A stretch of 64,000 bases of DNA, taken from the NCBI GenBank assembly GCA_003550325.1, contig QKWP01000830.1, positions 60,808 to 124,807 of the forward strand, in the 5' to 3' direction. This document shows positions 35,188 through 47,539 of the stretch, piece after piece. This DNA is from Gigaspora rosea. Its lineage: Eukaryota > Glomeromycota > Glomeromycetes > Diversisporales > Gigasporaceae. The position numbers and the translations under genes are program-made. The notes beneath the pieces are model-generated. The model was not told where the DNA came from. It made no database searches and worked only from the letters and a program-made list of their open reading frames with translations. The first letter of the stretch is position 1; each line of letters begins with the position of its first letter.

Positions 35188-36467
35188 ACTTATTACAGTA
35201 CTACATAGTTACTATAATTAGCTTTTTTATTTGTACGTATAATTAAAAATTTCTATACTAATCAATAATATTACCTTTATTGGATTTTCTCATGCCCTTT
35301 TCTGCTTTACGTTAACGAAATTTCAAAAATGGTATGTATGAATTTTGAGTGCAGTTAATAACGATATTTTGAACTTAAAGAACTGACGTTAGTACATGGA
35401 ATTATTTTGACGAAAAGAAATTTTTTTGATAAATATCTACTTTAACGAATGAAAGTTATTTTTAACGATATCACTATATACAAATATTAAATACTCATAA
35501 TTAATTTAACGATTTTGATGACTTTAATGAAATTTATTGTTAATAAATGGATGAATTTTATCTGAAAAATGTTTTTTTTTTTTTACCGATTTGATTTATT
35601 TATTTATTTATTTAATTGATGATATCAAAAAAAAATATAATTAGAATTCTCTACCAGAAATTTTAAAATCAATACTCCCACAGCAATATTAATATTCAAT
35701 CAAAAATTTTAAAGAATTGCCATCTTACCAGACACCTGAAAACTTCGAAATACCACAATTCGAACTTGACATATTTGTGAATGTTAACAATAAGGAGAAA
35801 GCATGCGAATGGTTTCTAGAATTTGAATTATGTTCAAAAACAACAATGCCCCAGACTAGGGGCTATATAATTAAAGGAAAGCAGGTTATTTTTAAAGAAA
35901 TGCGCCATTATATACATAGCAACGAAGTGAAAAAAAAAGCAGGGAAATCGTGAGACAAAACGACCTCAATCATCTCGTGCACGAAATATTTGTTGTAATG
36001 CATGTATCCATCTTCGGTTGGAGAGATGGCGTCTTGAATTAAGCTATCCATTAGAAGTAAATCTCAAATTCACGCACAATCATGTAATTGATTCTGCAGA
36101 ATCTGACGTGTTAAAGAGGAAATACGCGATAAATTCTTGAGTCTATTTAATGATGGGCATTCTCCTGCTTCAGCACTATACTCACATGAAGATGATCTTC
36201 ATCTTTCTGCTACTAACGATCAAGAATTATTAGAATTACTTGCAGATAGAGCAAGCAATCCAGGTTACAATTATGTTGTTAGACTTTTCCATCAATATCG
36301 TGAAGCTACACTTGGTGATCGCAATGGTAAAAGTAAGTTTGAACATTTAGAAGAAATAGTGAGTGATTATAATAACTTTGAGAATGGTAAAGCTGTACTG
36401 CAAAGATATGATACGTATAGTGGAAATGCATTTATTCTGTGTGTTGTAACTGGTTTGATGTCTAGAG

Positions 36468-37659
36468 TAGGGCTGTAAATCGATTCTATAATAATCGTTT
36501 TAATCGTTAATCGAATTAGAATCGATTCTCATTCTGTATAATTGTTTTAATCGTTTTTACAAACGATTAAACATTCTGAAATCGATTCTAAGATTTAGAA
36601 TCGATTCTAAATATATAATCGTTTTATATTAAATATTTAAATGCATAAATTTTTGATAAATATTCTCTTCGTTTTAAGTGTATGTGTAAAAAATATAAAG
36701 CTATGTTTATTATTGAAAACAATAGGCTTAAAGTTTAAAAACATAATATGCCTTATAATTTTTAATAAGTTACAACGATGTGATTTCAGATAGCTATAGA
36801 GGCTTTGAAAAATAATAAGTTAAATAGTAACAAACACAACCGTTTATATTTTTTATGTGCTTATCAAAAAAACCGAGAATATTAAAAATTAGCGATAGTA
36901 TTAAATAAATATTATAGAATGGCTTAGTACAAACGATAGGCTTATGTATCTTATTGTTTTTAATAACAAACACAGCATTATATTTTCTTTTATATCTAAA
37001 AGCAAAGAATATTTATTAAAAGATTGTAATAGTCCGTAAGTATAAAACTAATAATTATAAAATGGTTGAATACAAATAATAAGCATAAAGATTTTAATTA
37101 TCGAATGTACTCTATTTTTTATACAGTAATAGTTTTTAAATATATAAATATTCGATACAAATAATTTAATTGAGAGTTTATTTTTTTTAGAGTGAGTTTT
37201 TTTTTAGCATTCGCTTTTTCTCCTTTATTTTATATAATTATTCTATTTATTACTTTTTTATACATTAAATAAAAAATTAAATTTATATTATTTATAAATA
37301 ACTTATAGCATTTAACAGTACAAAACAGATTACAATACTGCGCTTTGCAAAAATGTGTGACCTCTGCCGATCATGATGTCATGTAAAATCACGAGAAATC
37401 AGTCGGATTCTTCAGATTCTTGAAGAATTTCAACGATTTCGGATAAAATATAGACGTTATGATTGAAAATTATGATCAATAGGGAATTAAAATCTCAGAA
37501 ATTTTTCCGCCATCATCACCGTGAAATCACAGGGTCACACTTTTTTGCAAAGCGCTATAAAGCTCAATATGACAAATCAAAAGATTCGATCATCGATTCT
37601 AAAACGATTTTAGGGATTCGATCATCGATTCTAATTTTTAGAATCGATTTACAGCCCTA
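36468..37659. mobile_element. 1192-bp hAT-type element inserted in the MULE transposase
   Basis: TSD GTCTAGAG is perfect at 36460-36467 and 37660-37667. The element starts TAGGGCTGTAAATCGATTCT and ends AGAATCGATTTACAGCCCTA, with many AATCGATTCT words near both ends. Removing it with one TSD copy restores the frame (GLMSRV followed by HEKV). The interior is AT-rich with no transposase, so it is non-autonomous. Confidence 0.92.
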
Positions 37660-38959
37660 GTCTAGAGTGCATGAGAAAGTACCACAGGCAGGAGAACTAT
37701 GCTACATGGATGCGTCAGCTTCATTTGAGCCTCTTAATACTTCGATAACACTTTTATATACAAGTTGCTCTGCTGGTGCTCTTCCTCTTGGCTTATTTAT
37801 CACCTCAGATGAATCAGAAATTACGATAGAAAAAGCGGTAAATTTTTTTTTAAACTTCTAATTAATATTTTTTTTTTAAATAAAAATCGGTACTAATAAA
37901 TTTAAATTAGTTAATTTTATTGAAAACAATTCTTCCTCCATATGCATTTATGGACGTGGTCCACAAACTGGGCCAGCAATTTTTTTCACAGATGATTCAA
38001 GTGCAGAGCATAATGCTCTGGAGCTCTGTTGGCCACAAGCAATTTGACTTCTATGCATGTTTCACATATTGCAAGCTTTTTGGAGGTGGCTTTATGATGC
38101 AAAACATTGTATTAGTAAAAATGATCGGATGCTAATTATGAATAAAATGAAGAAAATTCTTTATGCGCCAAGTTTTTTAGAGATGGACTTACACTATAAT
38201 GAGCTTAAACAAGGCTTTTATTCCCTTTATCCTTCACTAAGACGACACCTTGAAATTTTATGGGAACGCTTTTGGGCCTTGTCATTTCGCTCTGGATTAC
38301 TTGTTCGAGGGAATAATACTAATAACTATATTGAGCGCAGCTTTGGAATTTTAAAGGATATAGTTTTTGCCAGAACACAGGCATATAATTCCATACAAGT
38401 ATTTCACTATATAATTTCAAAAATGGAAAGATTTTATGAGCAATGATTACTTAGTATTGCACATAAACATCCTGGTCATTTTCAAAATGCAAAAAAGATT
38501 TCTATGTCCCGGGTGGGAACTGTAGATGCAAACTTGATCCAAAAAAACTGAAGTAAAAAATGAATTCTTGGTGTCAAGCACAAGGCAAAATGGTCTTTTC
38601 TACACTGTAAACACTGCGATTGGAACATGCACATGTTCAATTGGTATAAATGGCGCACCTTGTAAGTATCAGGGTGCAGTCGCGACAAAATTTTATATTA
38701 CTTCTTTAAATTTCTTGCCATCTTTAACAGCTGATGATCGAATAGTTTATACCTATATTGCACATAGTAAGCATACTATAATTTTTTTTACAATATATCA
38801 ATCAGAAAAGACTTTATCTGCCTTTTTTGTTATTTTTTTTAGGTCAAGTTGCAAAAGACAGTTCATTTTATGCTTCATTACGTCCCGGCTTTACTTCACA
38901 AGAATATTCACTAAGATCAAAAACATCCAATGGGATATTGGAAACAACTTTGAAGTATG

Positions 38960-39003
<44 letters not shown>
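38960..39003. repeat. (ATT)n microsatellite in MULE transposase region
   Basis: Around 14 uninterrupted ATT units within or beside an intron of the transposase. Neighbouring frames read poly-I or poly-L and are not real. Confidence 0.9.
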
Positions 39004-39004
<1 letters not shown>

Positions 39005-39769
39005 ATAATTTTAATATTTTACAAGAGAATCAGTTGGACCAAATGAAAGAATTGACAACTGTTCAGTTGAACAAATTGAAGAAATTAAAGATTCTGATCT
39101 TGACATCTTTCTTGAAGAAATCAGGAATGATTACCAAAATGCTAGTTCACAATATCGCACTGCTTTGGATAAATTTATTGAACGATATCGAACGTCAAAA
39201 TCATTTTCAATTCCACGATGAACCTCCTTTCTGTATAATAGTAATTGCAATATAGATTTGCCACAGGTTAAAAGTGGTGCTATTATTCGTACTCAAGTTG
39301 AATCTGTTAAATGTCATAAGTTAGAAGGAAACAGCGGAACTAGAAGACTACGTAATATTTCAAACAAAGTAAAAGAAAACCTTGATCCTCAAACTATTCC
39401 ATGCAGAAAAAAGAGAAAGGTTAATAAAAGAGAACATAGTTTGGGCAAAAATGTTGCAAAAAATCAATTGAATTAGTTTTATCGCATTTCAAAGATAAAT
39501 ATTTATATTTCGAAGATATATATATTGCATTTCGAAGATATATATTTTGTATTTCAAAGATATATATGTTGTAACTGTATCGTATTAATTTAAACTTAAA
39601 TATGTATCTTTTAAATTTGTATAGTATTCAATAATTTAATATTAATTGCGAACTAGTGTAGTCATGTGATTTTAATTGCGGCTGTGGCTGACTAAGCCAC
39701 AAACCTAGCACACATTCAAGGGATGCCTGGGATTGATTTTTGGTTATGTCCATTTCGTGGATAATAACT

Positions 39770-40732
39770 GATTTATTCCCAGGTTCTTATTATACTTCTA
39801 TACTATTTCTTCAAAGTAAAGAATTACTTAGATTATATGACAAAGTTTAACAAATTATATTACCAGGTTTAATGAATGAAATTATATAACAATAGTCATA
39901 TAATTTTGCTAATTAAACTTTGATATGACCTGTTATGACCTGGTCATGTGCCAACACTGATGTTGACGGTATCAAGGATGCGGATGAACTGGCGTTCTAT
40001 CTGATGGAGTGATTATAAAGAAATCATTGATGTAGTGACATATCGGTGTGTTTGGTTTTTAGGGTTACAAAATTATACTATAGTACCCAAAATTTATTAG
40101 TATGTTTTAAAATCACGCCCTATTTTAGTCCTATTTTAATATCATATGAGTATGAAAATCATTTAAATAACACCTCAAAATATTTATTTACTACAGTATA
40201 AAAAATACAAGCAAACACGTTGGAACCCATCGTTCAAAGCTTCAACCCATCATCTTTTTGACCAATAGGTATATAGTATACTAGAATTTACTGTTATATA
40301 AGTTTTATTTTATATATTAACTATTTAAAATAGCTAGTTATGTCTATTTTAATTAGTACTTCAAAAATTTACTTGTTCTCTTTGTACATGTTTATGATCT
40401 TACAAAACTCAATGTGGTCTTAAATGTCATAAAACAATAAAATATAAGGACTATAATATACTGTCTTTGCATATATTGCCACTACTAAAAGCTATAATAT
40501 GAGAAATTTAGAAGCATCTAAAAAACCATCATCACACTATTGGAAATCAAGTATTTAGTAGTGAAAATGCCTTTGTAGGAATATTTGGTAAATATCTTAC
40601 ATGAAATTCTCTATGTGGTAATTTTTATCAATGTTGTTTTAGTGAAGATAATTCATATACAAATATCTTTAATAAAACTATAATTATTCAAGTTAGATCT
40701 TTTCTATTTAGTGCTTCTATATGCACTATACG
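39770..40732. other. intergenic AT-rich stretch
   Basis: No gene was recognised between the MULE and the hAT-type element. Confidence 0.45.
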
Positions 40733-42113
40733 CAGTGTTGGCATTGGACATATGTCTATCTAATTTTAACATGATTGGACTAGACTGGACATTGGACATA
40801 TGCTTGAACATAGCCAGGTCCAATATGTCCAACTATTTACTAAAATTTTTAAAATTATTTATTATATAAGCTACAACAAAATTTTTTTAAATCTATATAA
40901 TAAAAGACTTTAAATTAATTCTAAATTAGTATAAGTTGCAATAGAATTCTATATAAACCTGAGCAATAAAAGAATTCTATTTAATATATAACTTTAGAAA
41001 TAACAATTAACAATAAGTTATACCAAAGTTATAATATAATGCTTCAATTCTATTTTTGATAGATTATCTGGATTCTATCAAAGCCAGATTGAATTGTATT
41101 AGATTATACATATTTAAAGTTAGTATTTAAGCATATTCTTAGATTTGTTATTCAAGTTCTTTAACCAATCTGATTAAAATCTCTAATTAGAATATCTAAA
41201 TTTATTTGGACTGAAGAAATAATCCAAATAGATTGTGTTCTACTATATATATGTAGTAATTTTATAATAATAATAATTATTTTAATTAAGCTGATTCTAT
41301 TACAATTATAAAAATTAGTAGTTTGTTATACTTTATATTACCAAAATAAGCTACCTCCAAAAATAAGCTACCCTCTTTTAGTCAAAAAACTCAAAACATC
41401 TTTAACTCAAAAATAAGCTACCTCAGAATTGATGAAAGTTACTATATAGTAAAGTCCAAATTTTACTAAGAAATTGATTAAAGCTGCTTAAGTAAACAGG
41501 AGATTAAACTATATACCCTGAAATTTATAACAAAATTGAAGAACTTTTTATTAATTAACTTTTAATTTTTATGTTCAACAAAGAGATTAAAATTTTATTA
41601 ACAAAATATATTTGTAGAATGTAAAAATTAAAAGTCAAATAATAAAAGTGCACCTATTTTGATAAAACTTTTAGAATATATGTAATGTAGTTCCCAAACA
41701 AGTTTACTTAAGTGTTAATAATTCAATTTATATAGTAGAATTTAAACTTTACTATGTAACAACTACTGGCAATTAACCAAAAATTATTATATCTAAAAAA
41801 TAAGCTACCCTGGATTTTTTTGTGTCCAAAATCGTCCAAAAAAGGTAGCTTATTTTCAAAAACATATGATAGTAACTATAGTTAATCTTTAAATTGTTAA
41901 ATTATTTGAATTTTATCTTTGTATCAAAAGTATATTATAATAAATCAAGTATAATAGTACAAAAATTTAAATTTGATTGGCCATTTGTTACATGATTATG
42001 TACTAATTTAATGTTATACAATATCCAATGTCCAACCCCTTCTGGTCCAATGGATTGGACTGGACTAGACATGGGTAGTCCAATGTCCATATCCAATGTC
42101 CAGCCCAACACTG
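40733..42113. mobile_element. 1.38-kb hAT-type element, CAGTGTTGG ends, 8-bp TSD
   Basis: Left end CAGTGTTGGCATTGGACATA, right end inverted CAGTGTTGGGCTGGACATTG. The flanking 8-mers ACTATACG (40725-40732) and ACTATATG (42114-42121) differ by one base. Repeated CCAATGTCCA/TGGACATTGG words fill both subterminal regions. A MITE (41343-41857) sits inside. No transposase frame was seen. Confidence 0.88.
41343..41857. mobile_element. ~515-bp MITE, AAAATAAGCTACC family (copy 2)
   Basis: Starts CAAAATAAGCTACCTCC and ends AAGGTAGCTTATTTT. It shares the interior (ATAGTAAAGTCCAAATTTTA, GATAAAACTTTTAGAAT type) with copy 1 at 10750-11258. Nested in the hAT-type element. Confidence 0.8.
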
Positions 42114-42291
42114 ACTATATGTATAAATACGAGTTTGCTTTTTAATATTAACAAAAAGTTTATATAGTAGTCATATTTTTATATAGTAAAATATACTATG
42201 TACTTTAGTATATATTTTACTTGTAAGTAATATTTCATTTTATAAAATTCAACTATAAAATTGGCAAATCATAAAAGTTGATCTACATTTG

Positions 42292-42311
42292 GACCCCAAA
42301 ATTTTGGGGTC
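42292..42311. repeat. 20-bp perfect palindrome
   Basis: The sequence GACCCCAAAATTTTGGGGTC reads the same on both strands. Confidence 0.85.
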
Positions 42312-42680
42312 ACTCAAATATGATGAACCAAACAAGCTAATATGCTATACCTTTATTTCTTTATAATACATTTTCAATCACAATCCATATCCTCAATCAC
42401 AACCTGCAGTTATTACAATAATGAGGTTTGTATTTTTTTATTACTTGCAAAAATAACTTATTTTAATTTATCTGTTTTCTTATTTTATATTTATATGCAC
42501 TATAATTATATACTGTTTTACTACAATGCACAATACAAATATAGTAAAATAATAAACTCTGTATACAAAACTTGAAGTTCATGAAATAGAAATAATTATT
42601 GTGGCTGATTATAATGAAATCCAGATTAAAATGAAATTAGTATAAAATCTTGAAAACTAAATTTTTTTAGAGTGCATTTT

Positions 42681-42710
42681 TTAGGGTTAGGGGTTTAGGG
42701 TTAGGGTTAA
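42681..42710. repeat. interstitial telomere-like repeat (TTAGGG)n
   Basis: TTAGGGTTAGGGGTTTAGGG and TTAGGGTTAA form about four imperfect telomere units. AGAGTGCA lies just before, as in the MITE at 53586-53815 that carries the CCCTAA form. Confidence 0.8.
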
Positions 42711-43109
42711 TTTTAAAAAAAAATTATAATAAACAAATATTAGTGGGTTTTAGAAGGCTAGCAGGTTAAGTAGAAAATGTAGATTTCATTTTAAATTATG
42801 ATATGCGATAATTATTAATTAAAAAATTAAATCAGAAAAAAAAAGATCAAAAAAAAATTATCATATTTGATATCTTTTCTCAGGAATGCCGCTAAACTCA
42901 ACTAATCTAACTGATACCCAAATATAATACAAGCTCTACATGCGCATAATTCTACTGAACTAACAAATATATTCTATAACCTACTATTTAACATTATATA
43001 ACTCCAAACTTGATTATATTTACTGAATTTACTTTGTGCTTTCTTGCTATATAACCATTAGCACATTATATACAATTAGATGCTATAACTTTGATTAGTC
43101 TGAACACTC

Positions 43110-43310
43110 CTTTGAATTAGTGAAACTTCAGATGAAATTATATTAGTCCAAACACTCGGTGAAACTTCAAATGAAATTATATTGATCCGAGATATATTAC
43201 AAAGTACTTTACTATTTGGTAAAGCTTTAGGTGAACTATTGCTTGGAGAACACACCACCTATAGCAACTCTTTAAATGTTTCTGATAATATTTACAATTC
43301 TCATCTAACG
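43110..43310 (+). pseudogene. possible LRR-like coding relic
   Basis: One plus-strand frame reads FGKALGELLLGEHTTYSNSL, then NVSDN, which resembles the RNI unit (KALADALCKNTTLTSLNLSDN). Upstream the frame gives two copies of ETS(D/N)EII. There is no intact repeat register, so this may be chance. Confidence 0.3.
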
Positions 43311-43804
43311 AAAAATAATAGGTTATAGATAATTATTATATTTATATTCAAAATAATAAAAATACCTTGAATTTAATAATGGTTTCTAAGATTTTTTAAC
43401 TCTTAGCAGGCATTCATTGGATGTTGGTATAATTTTTAACCATAAATTCATTATTAATATAATTCATGCTTAAGAAATTAACCGTTTTCCCTATTCGATT
43501 GATTGAACTAATTAATTATTATTAAGACAAGAACAAAGCTCACATCTATAATTACTATGAACTAGGATAGCAAAAGATGAAAATTGCAAAGCCTCATTAT
43601 GTAAATATGCATGTTGGTTCCACAAAGACAATGGCATGGCTATGATTGTACAAATATAACTAATAAGCATTTGTTTGAACTAAATCACAGATGATAATAA
43701 CATTAACCTTTATATAATTTTTCTAGGTTGATATTCCTATCTGTTATGTCGTGATTAAAGGCATTGCCTACTATCTCAAGAAAACTGACTTGATATTTTT
43801 TGCT

Positions 43805-44936
43805 ATGTATTATCATATTGATAATGCCATCGTGCTCATTCCAATTTTTAATCATTCATTGTCTTTTTTGATATCATTTCAGTGCATTTTTTGAACCTCG
43901 TTTTCAATTTCGCCGATTTCCAGTCATACAGAACATTCAATTTTGTCAAATACTCTCACAAGCAAATAATTTACAAGTTCTAAATGATAGCAATGCTCAG
44001 AGACCTCGTTTTTAAATAGGGAGCTTCTTTGTTATAAAAATTAACAAAAACTAACATGGAAATATAAATATAGCATATAACATAATAGCTTAACATATAT
44101 AAATATATATAGCACATATATAAAAACTTACAAATTTATGATAGTTTTCTGACACCAAATTAATTCAGTATTGCATTTATAAGAGAATTCTTCAAAGGGA
44201 GGCTCACTGAATACCTTAATAAGTATTTCATGATCTATATCCGATGTTTCATCATAATGCTTTGCAATTTTCTTACAATACTGGTCTACAAGTTTCTTAG
44301 TTCTGGATACTTTTTATACTTTTTCAATTGTTTTTTGGATATTAATCTCAACCTAGTTAATAATTATAAATCAATAATTAATAATTATCTAATTTATCTA
44401 ATATAAAAACTGTATTACCTTGTTTCATTCTTTCTCCAAAATCCTTATTTGATCAGGAAACATATTATAAAGTTCTTTGGTATATAGAAATTGTCTATCG
44501 AATAGAGAAACCATATTGTATATAGTAGCCAGACGATTTTTTAGGTTTTTAGTATACTCGACTTGTTCATGTAAAATGAGATTTTCTATTCATTCAAGAT
44601 CTAACTTTAATATTAATAATATGATGTATACTATAAATTACCTCATTAGATAAACTTAAAACTCTAGTACTAGTCGCCTCTTGAATATTTTCATCTTATC
44701 GTCATCAGAAGAATCAGTATAATTACTATGACTATCATGAGCTATAGGCTTATCAAAAATATCGACTAAGAGTATATCGACCAAGACCCCAATCTATTAT
44801 ACAAAACAAATATATTATCTGTTGAATTATCCACAAATAAAAACTTTATATCATTTCTTACCTGTTTATTCTTAATTGAACTTTGCATATTCTCGATCGT
44901 CTGCCAGAGAACTTTGACTACTTTTTTATTTTTAAA
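43805..44936 (-). pseudogene. decayed multi-exon gene of unknown family
   Basis: Coding-like blocks separated by GT-AG introns on the minus strand: 44936-44862 (VVKVLWQTIENMQSSIKNKQ), 44793-44642 (ending in an acidic, Ser-rich stretch), 44604-44419 (IENLILHEQVEYTKNLKNRL, LFDRQFLYTKELYNMFPDQI), 44352-44132 (KKLVDQYCKKIAKHYDETSD, EILIKVFSEPPFEEFSYKCN) and one from 44026 (EVSEHCYHLELVNYLLVRVF). Exon phases fit. At least six in-frame stops occur and most are TGA (for example LDLE-stop-IEN, EKE-stop-NK, KMH-stop-NDI). The upstream part appears lost at the sequence near 45000. I do not recognise the family; it is rich in charged helices. Either a pseudogene hit by TGG/CGA-to-TGA changes or, less likely, read with a different code. 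Confidence 0.5.
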
Positions 44937-44949
44937 CTGCAATAAAATA

Positions 44950-45441
44950 ATTATAGTGAGAAAAAGTAATTACAGTGTAGGACGATGAAAAGTGGGGATC
45001 CAAATGGCACTTAAGCTGCCCTATACTCTGTGTTATAGCATGAGAACCTTGCTGAAGCTCTTTCAAATTGTCTTATACTTAAGACGCGAGAGGGAATATA
45101 TTAACGTTAAAGAACATGCCCCATGCTCCATGAATATACCGCATTTTTACAGGAGGATTCCACCCACTGGAGTTCCCACGTCCCTTGCAGGAAAACATCC
45201 CCGCACTTTTTTTTACATTATATAAACCTTTTCAATAAATTTTTCATTATATTTCACTTCTCAAACAATTAATATAAATTGTTTCTTCAACTGGGAGTTT
45301 CGGGTTGTCTATGGTTCATAGTTTGATTGTTTGGCCAATGATGCTTTGTTTTTATACAAAAAATCATTATAAGACACTTTTGCAGGCGTGTTTTCTTGAG
45401 ATATGCTTTTATTTCTATTAATAATAAAGTCGTTTAAAAAA
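44950..45441 (+). other. possible 3' end of another non-LTR retroelement
   Basis: A less AT-rich segment (GGGGATCCAAATGGC near 44995) leads through TTCTTCAACTGGGAGTTTCG to AATAATAAAGTCGTTT and an A8 run at 45434-45441. An AATAAA signal followed by poly-A suggests a 5'-truncated retrotransposed copy. No domain or TSD was confirmed. Confidence 0.35.
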
Positions 45442-45541
45442 AAGTAGATAAAAAAAGCCTAACTTTAGATGTTACGTTGATTCTACCTTTTCTAAAAGAC
45501 ATTGCTGCATAACAAAAAAAAATTAAAATTATTTATATAGA

Positions 45542-46040
45542 GACTGCTTATTTTCAACATGGTATTTTGCTATTTCCACTATAGTTATACAAAAAGTTAC
45601 TATTTTAGATTTTAATATAATATTGTATATTATAATTTTAATTCTTTTCAATTGCCCAACTTGATTTAGGTTACCAAAACAAGGCTTATGTAATGTTATA
45701 CAACATTAGTGATGTGTAACCAAAAATTATTTTGCGAAAACTGTTATGTAACCAGTATATGTACTGTGATTGGATGTTGCTTTGAACCTAGATTTAGAGT
45801 TTGGATGGGCCGGAATTATTTCTAAACTGCCAGGGGTATTATCATGATAGTGCCCACCAGCATTAAGCTTAATACTAGCCAATCCAACCAAAATAAGACT
45901 TGTGTAATGTTATACAACATTAGTGGTATGTAACCAAAAATTAATTTGCAAAAACAATGCACTAGGCCTTTGTGTAATATAAGTGCATATATTATTTTGA
46001 ATTCTGGAAATAGCAAAATACCATGGCGGAAATAGTAGCC
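45542..46040. mobile_element. ~500-bp MITE with CATGGTATTTTGCTATTTCC ends
   Basis: The left end contains CATGGTATTTTGCTATTTCC, and the right end its inverted form GGAAATAGCAAAATACCATG. Inside, an approximately 65-bp direct repeat (GTAATGTTATACAACATTAG, TATGTAACCAAAAATTA) occurs at about 45690 and 45905. A minus-strand frame 45822-46061 overlaps it and is not a gene. Confidence 0.7.
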
Positions 46041-46323
46041 CCCTTTATATATATCAATCAATAATATGTGAATAATGTTACATGATCAAAATGAATGTGG
46101 TGCTAATCAGATACATTTTTATCACCAGTTACCTGTTACTTAGGGTTCAGAGACACAGAGGCATGGGCATGCCTTGGGGGCATGCCAACAGTGACAGATT
46201 TTCTACATCATGTGATGTAGATTACTGCATATCACAGTTTAGGTTATGCATGATATCGATCATGTTTTTCTAATTTCCAATACACAAATTCTATTAATAA
46301 TTTGAAAGTTTTTTAAAAATTCT

Positions 46324-46451
46324 AGTGATTATTTCTCAATAACTAATTGATCAAATTTAGTAAATTTTTTTATTTTAATTCTATAGTTTCGTAGAATTAA
46401 AATAAAAAAAGTTCATTGAATTTTGCTTAGTGGTTATCGAGAAACCATTAT
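46324..46451. repeat. ~128-bp imperfect palindrome
   Basis: ATTTCTCAATAACTAA on the left pairs with TTAGTGGTTATCGAGAAA on the right, and ATTTTAATTCTA with TAGAATTAAAAT around the centre. Hairpin-forming. Confidence 0.6.
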
Positions 46452-46985
46452 TAAAAGAAGACCCTGAACATCTTTCATATAGGTCATAACTAATTTGCAT
46501 GAATTTAGACGTTTTTGCTACTCCTAAAGTCAAGTAAATTTGCTAAAAGTTGGATTATTACATATAAATTTTATAGTAATTTGCTAAAAACTTAATTATA
46601 ACATCTAGTATTAGGAAAATAAATATAGAGAAAATTTTTTAAAACTTTAATAGCTATTAAATCTCATTTTTGAATATATAAAATATGTAAATTTGCTTTT
46701 GAATATGTAAAATCACTATTTAACTGTTAACCTTACACTCTATGTTAAAAAGAGATATATTATATATAAGTGAAATTAGATTTACTACCAGAAAAACATA
46801 TATAAGAAATATTAGATATTTATCTTCACCATAGCAAGACCCAGACCAATTAACCACACCTTTTTTTGTCTATAATTCAAAGATTAAGAGTCTGCTAGAT
46901 TGTTAGACCTAGTTTTGAATAGATAGTAAAGTAGTGTTGTTAGTTGTATTTAGTATTTATCTGCTAGTTTTGCTCTCCATACCAG

Positions 46986-47190
46986 TCAGTCAAACCAGAA
47001 CCTCAAAGAACTCTAATACAACTCAGATGATTCTAAAAAAGAAAATTTTGCATAGAAATTCATCAAACGTTGCATTTTTATATAGTAAATTTTCAAACTT
47101 TGCTCTATTTTGTACATTTATTTGGCTAAAATATTGCTAAAATTATACAAACTCAGATTTGAGTTGTATTAGAGTTCTTCAGGTCCTGTC
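46986..47190. mobile_element. ~205-bp MITE, copy 1 of an inverted pair
   Basis: Ends CCTCAAAGAACTCTAATACA and TGTATTAGAGTTCTTCAGG are inverted repeats. The interior contains AAAGAAAATTTTGCATAGAA. An inverted copy lies at 47540-47735. Confidence 0.75.
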
Positions 47191-47539
47191 AAACTGCTCT
47201 AACTGGCTAATATTGGTCATAGTCATTGACTGGTTATAACTGGTCATGATCATACCATGCCTATCCATAGTAGCATTATTAAAAATAGTGTATAAAAATA
47301 TCAATTCTCTATTTTTATTTTATTATTATAATATATTCAAATTAAAAAATTTTTATAATACTTTAACAAAAGTATTTAATAACTCTATTAATTAATATTT
47401 GAGCAATATAATACTTAAAATAAATAGTATAGCAGTAAAATTAAAATATTAAAAGAATTTTTAATTGCTTATTTGAATAAGATTGTTACATTTTCTATTA
47501 GAGCCTCTGGTGTCTAAGATTAGGTTTGGTTTGGTTCAG

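Larger units (their letters stand above)
35717..39476 (+). pseudogene. MULE transposase (FLYWCH/WRKY-like zinc finger, DDE, SWIM), interrupted
   Basis: From the ATG at 35717 (MPSYQTPENFEIPQFELDIF) the protein shows a zinc finger with NICCNACMHLRL, then FTHNH (about 35980-36085). The MULE core follows: first acidic residue in CYMDASASFEPL (about 37690), second in IFFTDDSSAEHNAL (37980), glutamate in NNYIERSFGILKD (38330), then a SWIM-type CTCSIGINGAPCKYQ (38630). A basic C-terminus (CRKKRKVNKREH) ends at 39476. Likely GT-AG introns lie at about 37839-37908 and 38768-38841. Frameshifts near 35940 (an A9 run), 36125 and 37945 and a stop near 38046 mean it is inactive even without the hAT insertion. 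All three DDE residues survive. Confidence 0.85.
34919..39769 (+). mobile_element. Mutator-like (MULE) DNA transposon with ~105-bp TIRs
   Basis: The left end AGTTATTGTCCACGAAGTGG and the right end, read inverted, AGTTATTATCCACGAAATGG continue through AAAAATCAATCCCAG, CTTGAATG and GCTAGGTTT to about 105 bp of matching TIR. Long TIRs and the MULE transposase within (35717-39476) make this a Mutator-family element. The left TIR carries an extra 78-bp hairpin (34965-35042), and the transposase is cut by a hAT-type insertion (36468-37659). A flanking 9-bp duplication was not resolved. Confidence 0.85.

Noticed and set aside
38568-39255. Poly-Ile/poly-Leu proteins
   Set aside because: Reading-frame artefacts of the (ATT)n tract; only the MULE transposase frame on either side is meaningful.
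45822-46061. 79-codon hydrophobic frame
   Set aside because: It spans the right end of the 45542-46040 MITE and its internal direct repeat.
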